Shown here piece by piece: positions 1 to 7,200 of a DNA stretch of 18,185 nt; position 1 is the first letter of the stretch; every line of letters begins with the position of its first letter. The notes below the pieces were generated by a model, which was given only the letters and a program-made list of their open reading frames with translations, had not been told where the DNA came from and did no database searches. The DNA lies in assembly GCA_029987245.1 (NCBI GenBank), contig DALTWG010000038.1, positions 1 to 18,185 on the forward strand. The letters are read 5' to 3'. Source of the stretch: Methanocorpusculum sp. Lineage in GTDB: Archaea; Halobacteriota; Methanomicrobia; Methanomicrobiales; Methanocorpusculaceae. The position numbers and the translations under genes were made by a program.

Positions 1-513
1 CTCTTTGGAGTGCCCCGCATAGGGATTGATAACACCCTGATGCGACCAGCGCTTGATTTCCTCGATATCGCCGACAATAAACGCCGTACCGATTGCCCTC
101 CCCTCGCGCCCGTCATGGGCAATTTCAAGCGCAAGAGATAAAACCGTCTGGAGTACCTCGGTGTCTGCCAGCTCCTTGTAATCGAGGAACGAAAACTCCG
201 AATCCGTGTTTTCGATATCGTAAATCAGAATTGCATACGGGAAAACCGCAATCACAATGCCGCTGGATGACTTGGTCATCATGCGGTACTGCAAAACCGC
301 ATCCATAACGCGGTCCGTGCAGTATTCTACAACAGATTCCATCGACGGGTCGTGCAGAATTTCCGGCTGGATATCGATGACATTTACCACCGGTGTTGCA
401 AGCGCACAGTTTTTTATCTTCGGGACAAAGGAAATAATGGCAACTGCTCCTACTGATTTTGCAAGCGTATCCGCCGATTCAAGCATCACTTTGTACTGGT
501 TTTCCTCGTTCAT
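1..513 (-). CDS. dacZ: Diadenylate cyclase, DacZ-type (DisA_N domain), C-terminus cut by window edge
   Basis: Makes the second messenger c-di-AMP from two ATP in the cytoplasm. I read 171 codons without a stop, starting at the ATG at 513-511, and the frame runs off the left edge. Residues 1-120 form an alpha/beta region like that preceding the cyclase domain in archaeal DacZ. From about residue 120 a DisA_N signature appears: GREGRAIGTAFIVGD at 135-149, then SHQ and NPYAGH at 157-168. The catalytic DGA and RHRAA motifs would lie further downstream, outside the window, so activity cannot be judged. The start overlaps the sucD stop as ATGA, with a GGAGG ribosome site inside the sucD tail, so translation is probably coupled. 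It is the last visible gene of the kor-suc unit. Family recognition is from memory of motifs. Confidence 0.85.
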   Translation of the reverse strand, partial: MNEENQYKVMLESADTLAKSVGAVAIISFVPKIKNCALATPVVNVIDIQPEILHDPSMESVVEYCTDRVMDAVLQYRMMTKSSSGIVIAVFPYAILIYDIENTDSEFSFLDYKELADTEVLQTVLSLALEIAHDGREGRAIGTAFIVGDIEEIKRWSHQGVINPYAGHSKE

Positions 514-1385
514 TGTGCCTCCTTCATTAATCCAGGAATCTCCGACGGCCGGGTTGCAACCGGAATATCGAGCGTTTTCAGCCGCTCGATTTTAGACGCC
601 GCATCGCCTTCGCCGCCTTCCACAATTGCCCCCGCATGACCCATGCGTTTTTCCTTCGGCGCTGAAATACCTGCAATATAAGAAACAACCGGCAGCCCGA
701 GTTCAATCGCACGCTTTGCGCCCTCATACTCGAGATTGCCGCCGACCTCGCCGATTAAGACGACTGCTTTCGTGCGGCCGTCGGCGTGGAATTCGTTGAT
801 TACCTCTGTAAATGATTGTCCTATTACCGAATCGCCTCCAATACCGATAATACCCGACTGACCCATGCCTGCATTGGAAAGCTCCGAAATAACCTGATAC
901 GTAAGCGTGCCGCTGCGCGAAACCACGCCGATATCGCCTTTTTTGCAGAGATTTGCCGGGATAATGCCCAGTTTGCACTCATCCGGAATCAGCATCCCGG
1001 GACAGTTTGGACCGATAACTTTTGACCCGCATTTTTCCGCATAGCCGATTGCTTTCATTACATCGTGCACCGGAACATGCTCGGTAATCGTTACAATTGT
1101 AGGAATTCCTGCATCGGCCGCTTCCATAATCGAGTCGCCGCATCCCCCTCCCGGAACAAAAATAACCGAAGCGCCGATTTCATGCGCATCACAGGCTTCT
1201 GCTACTGTATCATAGACCGGCACCCCAAAGACTTCCTGACCGCCTTTTCCGGGCGTCATGCCTGCAGCAACGCCGCACCCGCCCACAGCACGGGCGTATT
1301 CATTCATCAGATTTAAGTGGAACCTCCCCTGAGAGCCGGTTGCCCCCTGGACTAAAATTCCTGTGTCTTTTCCTGCGTAAATCAT
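510..1385 (-). CDS. sucD: Succinyl-CoA synthetase (ADP/GDP-forming), alpha subunit
   Basis: Alpha subunit of succinyl-CoA ligase, which interconverts succinate + CoA + NTP with succinyl-CoA + NDP + Pi. The protein has 291 residues, the usual length. It has an N-terminal CoA-binding Rossmann domain (GATGSQGRFH at 14-23), the IGPNCPGML segment at 124-132, and the phosphohistidine loop GHAGAI, which places the catalytic His at residue 250. GEVGG at 212-216 carries the conserved Glu. Its start overlaps the sucC stop by 4 bases and its stop overlaps the next ATG by 4 bases. Lying beside kor genes, it most likely works in the reductive direction, activating succinate for carboxylation to 2-oxoglutarate; that direction is inference. 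Confidence 0.95.
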   Translation of the reverse strand: MIYAGKDTGILVQGATGSQGRFHLNLMNEYARAVGGCGVAAGMTPGKGGQEVFGVPVYDTVAEACDAHEIGASVIFVPGGGCGDSIMEAADAGIPTIVTITEHVPVHDVMKAIGYAEKCGSKVIGPNCPGMLIPDECKLGIIPANLCKKGDIGVVSRSGTLTYQVISELSNAGMGQSGIIGIGGDSVIGQSFTEVINEFHADGRTKAVVLIGEVGGNLEYEGAKRAIELGLPVVSYIAGISAPKEKRMGHAGAIVEGGEGDAASKIERLKTLDIPVATRPSEIPGLMKEAQ

Positions 1386-2470
1386 TTTGCCGCCTCCGCT
1401 ACAGCCGCGCGCAGCGCTTCATCCATTAAATCAATCATCAGATATCCTGCCTTTTCCAGCATAGCGCGGCCTTCTGCTTCATTGGTTCCTGCCATCCGCA
1501 CGATAATTTTCTGCGCCACCCCCGCGTTGATAATGCCTAAGGCTACCTGGTCGCACTGGGTAATGCCCCCGAGCAGATTTACCACAATGACTTTTACGCC
1601 CGGCATTGACGAAACAAGACGCACAGCGTGCGTAACACGCTCTGCGTTTGCCCCGCCTCCGACATCAAGGAAATTGGCCGCTTTGCCGTTGTAATGAGCG
1701 ATAATATCCAGCGTTGCCATAGTAAGACCCGCGCCGTTACCGATAACGCCGATGTTTCCATCCAGTTCCACATAGGAGAAGCCGTGTTTTTCCGCTTCAG
1801 CCTCGCGCGGGGTTAAATCGCGGTTTTCTGCAATGCCCTGGCGTGCAAGCGAATTGTCGTCAAGAATGATTTTGCCGTCGGCGGCGAAAAATCCCTGCGG
1901 GGTTTTTACAATCGGATTAATCTCGGCAAGGACCGCATCTTTTGTGCAGAAGACCTCATAGAGTTTTTTCACGAAAACGCCTAATTCTTTCGGGGATTTG
2001 CCGATAACCTTTCTGACAATGAAATCCGGCAGCTTTTCAAACTGCGGGTCGACATAGGTGCGCGTGATCGCATCCGGCCGCTCTTTTGCAAGGACTTCGA
2101 TTTCCACGCCGCCTTCGGCAGAGAATAAGATAACCGGGCACTTATGGGCGCGGTCAATCGTGATGCTTAAGTAATATTCATGCTCTATTGAAAGCGCCTG
2201 CTCGACAAGGATTTTTTCGACAGAAAGCCCTTTAATCTGCTTTGCAAAGAGTTCTTTTGCGGTCTGCTCGACCGTTGCGGCATCTGCAAGTAAAATGCCG
2301 CCCGCTTTGCCGCGGCCGCCTACATCAACCTGGGCTTTTAAGACGACTTTTTCTGCTACCTCTCCTTGCGCCTTTTTTGCCTCGTCCGCGGAGGTGATTA
2401 ATACACTGTTTGGAACCGGAATTCCTGCGTTTCTAAATATCTGTTTTGCTTCGTATTCTCTGAATTTCAT
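1382..2470 (-). CDS. sucC: Succinyl-CoA synthetase (ADP/GDP-forming), beta subunit
   Basis: Beta subunit of succinyl-CoA ligase, carrying the ATP-grasp nucleotide site and the succinate-binding part. It has 362 residues; bacterial homologues are near 390. The ATP-grasp start is seen as VLKAQVDVGGRGKAGG at 43-58, the metal-binding LAEINP at 181-186, and the C-terminal CoA-ligase domain with NLLGGITQCDQVA at 298-310. It pairs with sucD, which starts inside its last four bases, and its own start overlaps the korC stop by four bases. ATP or GTP preference cannot be decided by eye. Confidence 0.95.
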   Translation of the reverse strand: MKFREYEAKQIFRNAGIPVPNSVLITSADEAKKAQGEVAEKVVLKAQVDVGGRGKAGGILLADAATVEQTAKELFAKQIKGLSVEKILVEQALSIEHEYYLSITIDRAHKCPVILFSAEGGVEIEVLAKERPDAITRTYVDPQFEKLPDFIVRKVIGKSPKELGVFVKKLYEVFCTKDAVLAEINPIVKTPQGFFAADGKIILDDNSLARQGIAENRDLTPREAEAEKHGFSYVELDGNIGVIGNGAGLTMATLDIIAHYNGKAANFLDVGGGANAERVTHAVRLVSSMPGVKVIVVNLLGGITQCDQVALGIINAGVAQKIIVRMAGTNEAEGRAMLEKAGYLMIDLMDEALRAAVAEAAK

Positions 2471-3000
2471 AATGCATCCTTTGCAAGCTGTATGCCGATG
2501 GCAAGGGCTTTCTTGTTCGATTCTTCGGTTCCTTTGGGCACACTGTCCAAAACAGCGTGTTCCAGCGCCTCGTAGGAAACAACATGCGTTGTTTCCAGAA
2601 GGGCGCCAAGCATAATCACATTGGCAAACACCGTCTTGCCAAGCCGGGCTTTGGCTTCAGCGGTTGCCGCAATTTCAAGATACCGGCACGCAGGGCGGCT
2701 GGTTACATATCCTGGGTCAACAAGCATTACCGCGTCTTTTGCCGCACTCCTGCCGTATTTCTGGAAAGCGGCCTCAGACATAATGGCAAATATCTTCGGG
2801 TCGGTTACTTTTGGATAAAGAACCGGCTCATCAGAGATTATAACCGCAGATGCCGAAGCTCCGCCGCGGGCTTCCGGGCCGTAGCTTTGCGACTGCACCA
2901 CGTATTTGTCGGTGTAAAGCGCCGCAGCCCGCCCTAAAATAACAGCCGCTGTGATAATTCCCTGACCGCCAAGCCCGGAAAATCTGATTTCCTGTCTCAT
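2467..3000 (-). CDS. korC: 2-oxoglutarate:ferredoxin oxidoreductase, gamma subunit
   Basis: Gamma subunit of KOR, which links 2-oxoglutarate and succinyl-CoA using ferredoxin. It has 177 residues, normal for the separate gamma chain. The family signature is clear: GLGGQG at 9-14, SQSYGPEARGG at 37-47, and a following ASAVIISDEPVLYPKV stretch. Gamma chains of POR, KOR and VOR look alike, so the substrate is assigned from the neighbouring suc genes and from a subunit order matching korDABC. It overlaps korB upstream and sucC downstream by four bases each. Confidence 0.93.
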   Translation of the reverse strand: MRQEIRFSGLGGQGIITAAVILGRAAALYTDKYVVQSQSYGPEARGGASASAVIISDEPVLYPKVTDPKIFAIMSEAAFQKYGRSAAKDAVMLVDPGYVTSRPACRYLEIAATAEAKARLGKTVFANVIMLGALLETTHVVSYEALEHAVLDSVPKGTEESNKKALAIGIQLAKDAL

Positions 3001-3770
3001 TCCTGCACCCCCATGGGCGGGTTGTGCCGGCGCACAAATTCACCGACGGCAAACTGCCCTGGCGCAAGGCCAATGGCGTCTGCCTTTGCTTTGAGCACGG
3101 CACTGTTTTTGAACATATCAATCATCTGACCGACCTGTTTCATCTTGTTTTTGCTGCCAAACGAAGTCGGGCACTGCGACATCGCTTCGATAAAGGAAAG
3201 GCCTTTGTTTTCAAGACCCGCCTCGATTGCCTTCGTTAACTGTTTCACATGATACGTGGTCCAGCGGGCGACATAATTTGCGCCCGCAGCCTCGGCAAGC
3301 CGGCACAAATCAAATGGCTGTTCTCGCATTCCGTACGGGGTTGTGGTTGAAATGGCGCCGTAAGGCGTGCAGGGACTTCCCTGACCTCCTGTCATGCCGT
3401 AGATATTGTTATTCATGCAGATTACAGTTAAATCGATGTTTCTGCGGCAGGCGTGAATGAAATGGTTTCCGCCGATGGCAGAACAGTCCCCGTCGCCGGT
3501 GAACACAATCACATGCTGCCTGGGCTTTACCAGTTTGACGCCCGTTGCAAACGCAAGTGCGCGCCCGTGGGTGGTGTGCAGCGAATCCGCTGCAGTGTAG
3601 CCGCCGGCACGCGAAGAACATCCTATTCCCGAAACAAATGTCGTTTCTTCGAGTTCGTATCCCAGATTCTGCACCGCACGGAGCGTACAGTTTAATACCG
3701 TTCCATTGCCGCATCCCGCACAGTAGATATGGGGCAGCCGGTCGGCGCGGTACCAGTCTTCAAGGTTCAT
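2997..3770 (-). CDS. korB: 2-oxoglutarate:ferredoxin oxidoreductase, beta subunit (TPP-binding)
   Basis: Binds thiamine pyrophosphate, where the C-C bond is made or cut. It has 257 residues. The TPP motif starts at GDGDCSAIGGNH (92-103) and continues through ACRRNIDLTVICMNNNIYGMTGGQ, ending about residue 130. CAGCGNG at 17-23 is the conserved N-terminal signature. A small oddity is SPCTP at 132-136, where many homologues have SPTTP. The gene overlaps korA and korC by four bases each, as in an operon making a fixed-ratio complex. Confidence 0.94.
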   Translation of the reverse strand: MNLEDWYRADRLPHIYCAGCGNGTVLNCTLRAVQNLGYELEETTFVSGIGCSSRAGGYTAADSLHTTHGRALAFATGVKLVKPRQHVIVFTGDGDCSAIGGNHFIHACRRNIDLTVICMNNNIYGMTGGQGSPCTPYGAISTTTPYGMREQPFDLCRLAEAAGANYVARWTTYHVKQLTKAIEAGLENKGLSFIEAMSQCPTSFGSKNKMKQVGQMIDMFKNSAVLKAKADAIGLAPGQFAVGEFVRRHNPPMGVQE

Positions 3771-4903
3771 AATCTCACCTCGGTTACGTATTTTTCAGCG
3801 GTTTTTGCCGCTTCCAGGGCTTTTTCAAGGTCTGCTGCTGTGTGCAGCAGTCCGCCGAGTTTTGGCACGGTGACAATCGGTACATTCGTGTGCTGGCGCA
3901 GTTCTCTTGCAATCTGGCCCAGGTTCATTTCCGGAATGATAAACGCCTTCGCATTTGCAAACTCATCCAAAGCAAATGCGGGAAACGGCCAGACAACGCG
4001 CATATTTAAGTGTCCTAAAGTATCGTCTGATTTATCATGCAGAAGCTGGCGCACCGTTCTTGTCGGGGCGCCGTAGGAAACAAACACATATTCCGCGTCT
4101 TTATTGGTTATATCGAAATCGGCTATCTCGCGGACGTGTTTTTCGATTTTATCCACCTGACGGCGCACCATTTTTTCATGGATTTCAGGCGAGTCGGTAG
4201 CCGGATAGCCGTTTTCTCCGTGTGTGAGACCGGTTATATGGATATTGTGACCGTTTCCAAACGTGCCAAATCCTGCAACACCCGATTCGCCGCCTCCGCA
4301 CGGCGCCTCGCCTGTTTCAAGCTCGCGCCGCGGCGTGACTGCAACCGAGTCAGGGATGGTGATTTTTTCGCGCATGTGGCCGATGGTTTCATCCGCCATC
4401 AAAAAGACCGGCGTCCGGTATTTGTCGGCAAGATTGAACGCTTTTACCGTTAAGTCAAACATCTCCTGCACCGATGACGGCGACAGAGCGATAGTGGCAT
4501 AATCGCCGTGGGAGCCGAAGCGCGCCTGAAGCATGTCGCCCTGCGCCGCCATGGTAGGCTGACCGGTCGAAGGACCGCCGCGCTGGACGTTTACCACTAC
4601 GCAGGGGGTTTCAGTAATCGCAGCATAGCCGATGTTTTCCTGCATAAGGGAAAATCCCGGCCCGGAGGTCGCGGTCATCGTGCGTGCTCCTGCCCAGGCG
4701 CCGCCGATAATGGCAGCCATACTTGCCAGTTCATCTTCCATCTGAATGAATGTGCCGCCGATTTTGGGAAGACGCAGTGCCATGCGTTCGGCGATTTCAG
4801 TGGAAGGCGTAATAGGATAACCTGCAAAGAATCTGCATCCTGCGGCAAGAGCGCCTTCCGCACAGGCGGTATTTCCGTTAAAGAACTCAAGTCTGCCGGT
4901 CAA
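3767..4903 (-). CDS. korA: 2-oxoglutarate:ferredoxin oxidoreductase, alpha subunit
   Basis: Alpha subunit of KOR with the pyrimidine-binding domain for TPP and the transketolase-like C-terminal domain. It has 378 residues, as expected. Residues 10-40 carry the signature GNTACAEGALAAGCRFFAGYPITPSTEI, and 54-85 the MEDELASMAAIIGGAWAGARTMTATSGPG segment, which is strongly conserved in KorA. Loss of reducing-equivalent coupling is not suggested: all visible blocks are intact. It begins inside the last codon of korD (ATGA overlap) and ends inside the first codon of korB. Confidence 0.94.
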   Translation of the reverse strand: MTGRLEFFNGNTACAEGALAAGCRFFAGYPITPSTEIAERMALRLPKIGGTFIQMEDELASMAAIIGGAWAGARTMTATSGPGFSLMQENIGYAAITETPCVVVNVQRGGPSTGQPTMAAQGDMLQARFGSHGDYATIALSPSSVQEMFDLTVKAFNLADKYRTPVFLMADETIGHMREKITIPDSVAVTPRRELETGEAPCGGGESGVAGFGTFGNGHNIHITGLTHGENGYPATDSPEIHEKMVRRQVDKIEKHVREIADFDITNKDAEYVFVSYGAPTRTVRQLLHDKSDDTLGHLNMRVVWPFPAFALDEFANAKAFIIPEMNLGQIARELRQHTNVPIVTVPKLGGLLHTAADLEKALEAAKTAEKYVTEVRL

Positions 4904-5172
4904 AATTCAATCACCGCCTTATGCTCTTCAAACGGAGCTTCGTCAATCCAGGAGATTGCCTGGTCAGGGCATATTGTCTGGCACATGCCGCAGAGCTGGC
5001 GCTGATACATTTTCTGCAGACGGCAGTTGGTGCAGCGTTCCGGCCGGTCGAGAACCGGGAGAATGTAGCCGCGGGCTCCGGGTGTTTTTCCTTCGGTGAA
5101 GATGCGGTAAGGGCATACTCCGGCACATAAGAGACATCCCTTGCATCTTTTTTCATTGATGATGAGTTTCAT
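4900..5172 (-). CDS. korD: 2-oxoglutarate:ferredoxin oxidoreductase, delta (ferredoxin-like) subunit
   Basis: Small iron-sulfur subunit of KOR, 90 residues, passing electrons between TPP and ferredoxin. I start it at the ATG at 5172-5170 (MKLIINEKRCKGC), because this matches the usual KorD N-terminus; an in-frame ATG at 5361 would add an implausible basic leader and cross the promoter. Cluster 1 is a normal C10-x2-C13-x2-C16-x3-C20-P motif. The second site is unusual: C47-x2-C50, then ten residues, then C61-x2-C64-x3-C68-P. It still offers four or more cysteines, but with an insertion. It is the first gene of the kor-suc-dacZ unit, with a TATA-like element about 40 bases upstream and no clear ribosome site. 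Confidence 0.9.
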   Translation of the reverse strand: MKLIINEKRCKGCLLCAGVCPYRIFTEGKTPGARGYILPVLDRPERCTNCRLQKMYQRQLCGMCQTICPDQAISWIDEAPFEEHKAVIEF

Positions 5173-5208
5173 AATTATTAATACTGTTATTATTATGGTG
5201 TCTGCATT

Positions 5209-5218
5209 GCTTATATGA
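5209..5218 (-). promoter_or_regulatory. TATA-like promoter element for the kor-suc-dacZ unit
   Basis: The minus strand reads CTCATATAAG here, an AT-rich box in a more mixed stretch. Its centre is about 41 bases from the korD ATG, so transcription would begin near 5187 and leave a short leader. Predicted by eye from archaeal promoter spacing only. Confidence 0.45.
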
Positions 5219-5221
5219 GTT

Positions 5222-5260
5222 ATCTTTGAGGGAGGTAAAAAGGGATGGGAAAAGAGAAGG
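5222..5260 (-). terminator. Possible pyrimidine-rich terminator after the acyltransferase/small membrane protein genes
   Basis: On the minus strand this stretch is almost all C and T, with runs such as CTCTTTTCCC and CCCTTTTTACC, and lies just past the 61-residue gene and before the kor promoter. Archaeal transcription often ends at T-rich tracts without a hairpin. Confidence 0.35.
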
Positions 5261-5302
5261 CGGTTTGCAGACCTGGAGAGAAAAGAATATCCTTTCCCGC
5301 CC

Positions 5303-5488
5303 CTACTCCTGTGTATAATCCGGCAGAGGCTTTTTTCTCCTGAAAAACCACCAGATGACATACACCGTAATCGCCGCCACCACCCCGAGAATTATCCAGG
5401 ACAGGGGATTGGAAAAATCAAGCCCGCGCACTCCTGCATGCATGCCGAAAAGCCCGAGGGATGCAGTCATTCCGGTAAGAGAAGGCAT
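5303..5488 (-). CDS. Small single-helix membrane protein, function unknown
   Basis: Sixty-one residues. A hydrophobic helix spans about residues 29-48 (SWIILGVVAAITVYVIWWFF), followed by RRKK, which predicts a cytoplasmic C-terminus and an outside N-terminus. It starts 11 bases after the acyltransferase stop on the same strand, so the two are probably co-transcribed. There is no clear ribosome site before the first ATG, which follows a T-rich stretch; Met7 or Met16 are other possible starts. I do not recognise a family. The clean topology argues for a real gene, but it is short. Confidence 0.55.
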   Translation of the reverse strand: MPSLTGMTASLGLFGMHAGVRGLDFSNPLSWIILGVVAAITVYVIWWFFRRKKPLPDYTQE

Positions 5489-5499
5489 GATAAAAAAAG

Positions 5500-6705
5500 T
5501 TAGTAATACTCTTTCCCGATTAAATACCGGTACAGCACCATATATTTCACCGCAGAACGCAGATGCTTTGACTCAACCTCGTAATAAGTCCCGTCTTTCA
5601 TGGTGAACAGCAGCTTCATCTGCATTGAAAAAGCAAACCCGATAATATCTGCAAACGGGAACGAAAACACACCCTTTTCCCCGTTAAATTCCAGCCGGTC
5701 GGTATAAATGCCAAACGTGCCGGTTCCGAGATTTTCCACCGATTTCAGCGCCCCGATTTTACCCAGAACCTGTTCGGTGTCCATGCAGACCGGCTTGTCT
5801 GCCGGATACTGCATAAACACCGGAAGCTGCTCTTTGAGATAATCCCGCTGCCAGTGATCCCAGTCGCGCACATTGTCATAAATCATCGCATCAGCGCCGT
5901 CCTGTTCAAACAGCCCGTGCTCGTTGAATTTAACCGAATACCCGCATTCGCATGTTAATTTGTCGTCATGACTGTGCAGCGTGCCTATTGCGTGACATTT
6001 CGGACACACATAGAGAACGGTTTCCAGACCGCTTGCAAGGTCGTGTCCCTTGTACACATAGTGCTTTTCCTTCTGGTCCGCAAACGTGTTTACATACATA
6101 TCCTCATTGATATGCCGGTTGATTTCCTCAAGCGACATCGCTTTGAGCTCTTCCGGACTGTATTCATGGACGAATTCGCCCCACATCCGCCCCTTTCTGA
6201 TAACCGTGGACCACCGCGGCCGGCGAAGATAGCCGCCGTGAATTCTGTAGGTAATCAGCCCCGCGCCGATTTCTGCGCATTCCTTGACAAGTTTTCCCGT
6301 ATTCGGCGAAATAAACGCAGACTCGCCGTTTAATGACCGCGTGCCCTCAGGCGACATCCAGACATTGCCGCCTTCGGTGAGGCGCTGTTTCATCTCAAGA
6401 ATCATATCGCCTGCAGGCGCTCCCTTCTTTCTGATAATCAGACCGCAAAGGCATAAAACAACCCGGTAGAGCAGCTTGTTTCTGAAAAGATGCTCGCCTG
6501 CAACATAAAACATCTGTCTTCTGCTCGCAACTCCGACAAGAATATAATCCCAGTAGGTGGTGTGATTCGAAAAATACAGATACGGTTTGTGCTTCGGCTT
6601 TACGCGCTCATAGCGGTAGTTCAGGAAAAAGTATGCAATCGGTCTGAGTACAAGTGCAATTACCGGATATGTTATCCGGTACCAGATAATGCGGGCAGTC
6701 ACCAT
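5500..6705 (-). CDS. PlsC-like lysophospholipid/1-acylglycerol-3-phosphate acyltransferase with zinc-ribbon insertion
   Basis: The N-terminal half (about 1-200) is a PlsC/LPLAT fold: a hydrophobic start, the catalytic NHTTYWD (H48-x4-D53) and the PEGTRS motif at 119-124. The C-terminal half holds a zinc ribbon, C234-x2-C237 and C252-x-C254, and an unrecognised domain to residue 401. This architecture resembles acyltransferases I associate with gut Clostridia-type bacteria. Archaeal membranes use ether-linked isoprenoids, so a glycerolipid acyltransferase is unexpected; the acyl acceptor is unknown and could be a non-lipid. The start is supported by an AAAGGAA ribosome site just before the ATG. 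Transfer from bacteria is inference, based on resemblance only. Confidence 0.85.
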   Translation of the reverse strand: MVTARIIWYRITYPVIALVLRPIAYFFLNYRYERVKPKHKPYLYFSNHTTYWDYILVGVASRRQMFYVAGEHLFRNKLLYRVVLCLCGLIIRKKGAPAGDMILEMKQRLTEGGNVWMSPEGTRSLNGESAFISPNTGKLVKECAEIGAGLITYRIHGGYLRRPRWSTVIRKGRMWGEFVHEYSPEELKAMSLEEINRHINEDMYVNTFADQKEKHYVYKGHDLASGLETVLYVCPKCHAIGTLHSHDDKLTCECGYSVKFNEHGLFEQDGADAMIYDNVRDWDHWQRDYLKEQLPVFMQYPADKPVCMDTEQVLGKIGALKSVENLGTGTFGIYTDRLEFNGEKGVFSFPFADIIGFAFSMQMKLLFTMKDGTYYEVESKHLRSAVKYMVLYRYLIGKEYY

Positions 6706-6814
6706 TTGTTCCTTTTATATTGGGTCTGATACTACATAAGGTTAGGTATCCTGCCGTGCAGAGCCGCCCAAAAGACCCAGGTCCCCTACCACATAGATTA
6801 TCACCTCATGCACG

Positions 6815-6824
6815 AAATAATATA
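6815..6824 (+). promoter_or_regulatory. TATA-like promoter element for the UPF0212 operon
   Basis: AAATAATATA centred near 6820, about 25 bases before the ATG at 6844. This spacing predicts a leaderless or near-leaderless mRNA starting at that ATG, which helps decide the start. Confidence 0.4.
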
Positions 6825-6843
6825 CACAACTATAGTGATGAAA

Positions 6844-7200
6844 ATGTCGGACTACCGCGTGACACTGGAAGCCGCCTGGCTGGTTAAAGATGTAGATACC
6901 ATAACCGATGCAGTCGGCATCGCCGTAAGCGAAGCAGGGAAACGCCTGCAGAAATCCGCTAAATTCGTAGATGTGGACGTAATGAGCGCTCCCTGCCCCT
7001 ACTGCTCACAGGAGATAAACAGCGCTATCGTAATTGCGCGCACAGGACTTGTCGGACTATTATTATCCATGCGCGTATTTAATGCAGGCTCACCGGAACA
7101 CGCCGAGGCTATCGCAAAATCCGTTATCGGCAAAGCCCTGCGCGACATAGCGCTATCCACCTGCAGCGTCGAGGAAGTGCCGGAGGAAACCGATGCATAA
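6844..7200 (+). CDS. UPF0212 (DUF555) family protein
   Basis: Conserved archaeal protein of unknown function, 118 residues from the chosen start. The family pattern is clear: YRVTLEAAWLVKDV at 4-17, AVGIAVSEAGKRL at 23-35, a CPYC pair at 51-54, and AKSVIGKALRDI at 91-102. The CxxC suggests metal binding. I prefer the ATG at 6844 (MSDYRVTL) because it fits the family N-terminus and the TATA spacing; ATGs at 6808 and 6838 are in frame, but 6808 would put the TATA element inside the gene. It overlaps the next gene by eight bases and heads a four-gene operon. Confidence 0.88.
   Translation: MSDYRVTLEAAWLVKDVDTITDAVGIAVSEAGKRLQKSAKFVDVDVMSAPCPYCSQEINSAIVIARTGLVGLLLSMRVFNAGSPEHAEAIAKSVIGKALRDIALSTCSVEEVPEETDA

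Noticed and set aside
4508..5005. 165-residue plus-strand frame antisense to korA and korD
   Set aside because: Shadow of genes with intact family motifs on the other strand.
5245..5343. Plus-strand 32-residue frame with a GGGAGGT before its ATG
   Set aside because: The purine-rich plus strand here is the complement of a pyrimidine-rich minus-strand tract after the 61-residue gene, which makes ribosome-site look-alikes by chance. The peptide shows no structure and overlaps that gene.
4903..5361. Longer korD frame starting at 5361 (153 residues)
   Set aside because: The first 63 residues are basic and unlike KorD, and cross a likely terminator and the TATA element. The ATG at 5172 matches the family start.
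6808..7200. Upstream start of the UPF0212 gene at 6808
   Set aside because: The added residues are not part of the family, and the likely TATA element falls inside the extension.
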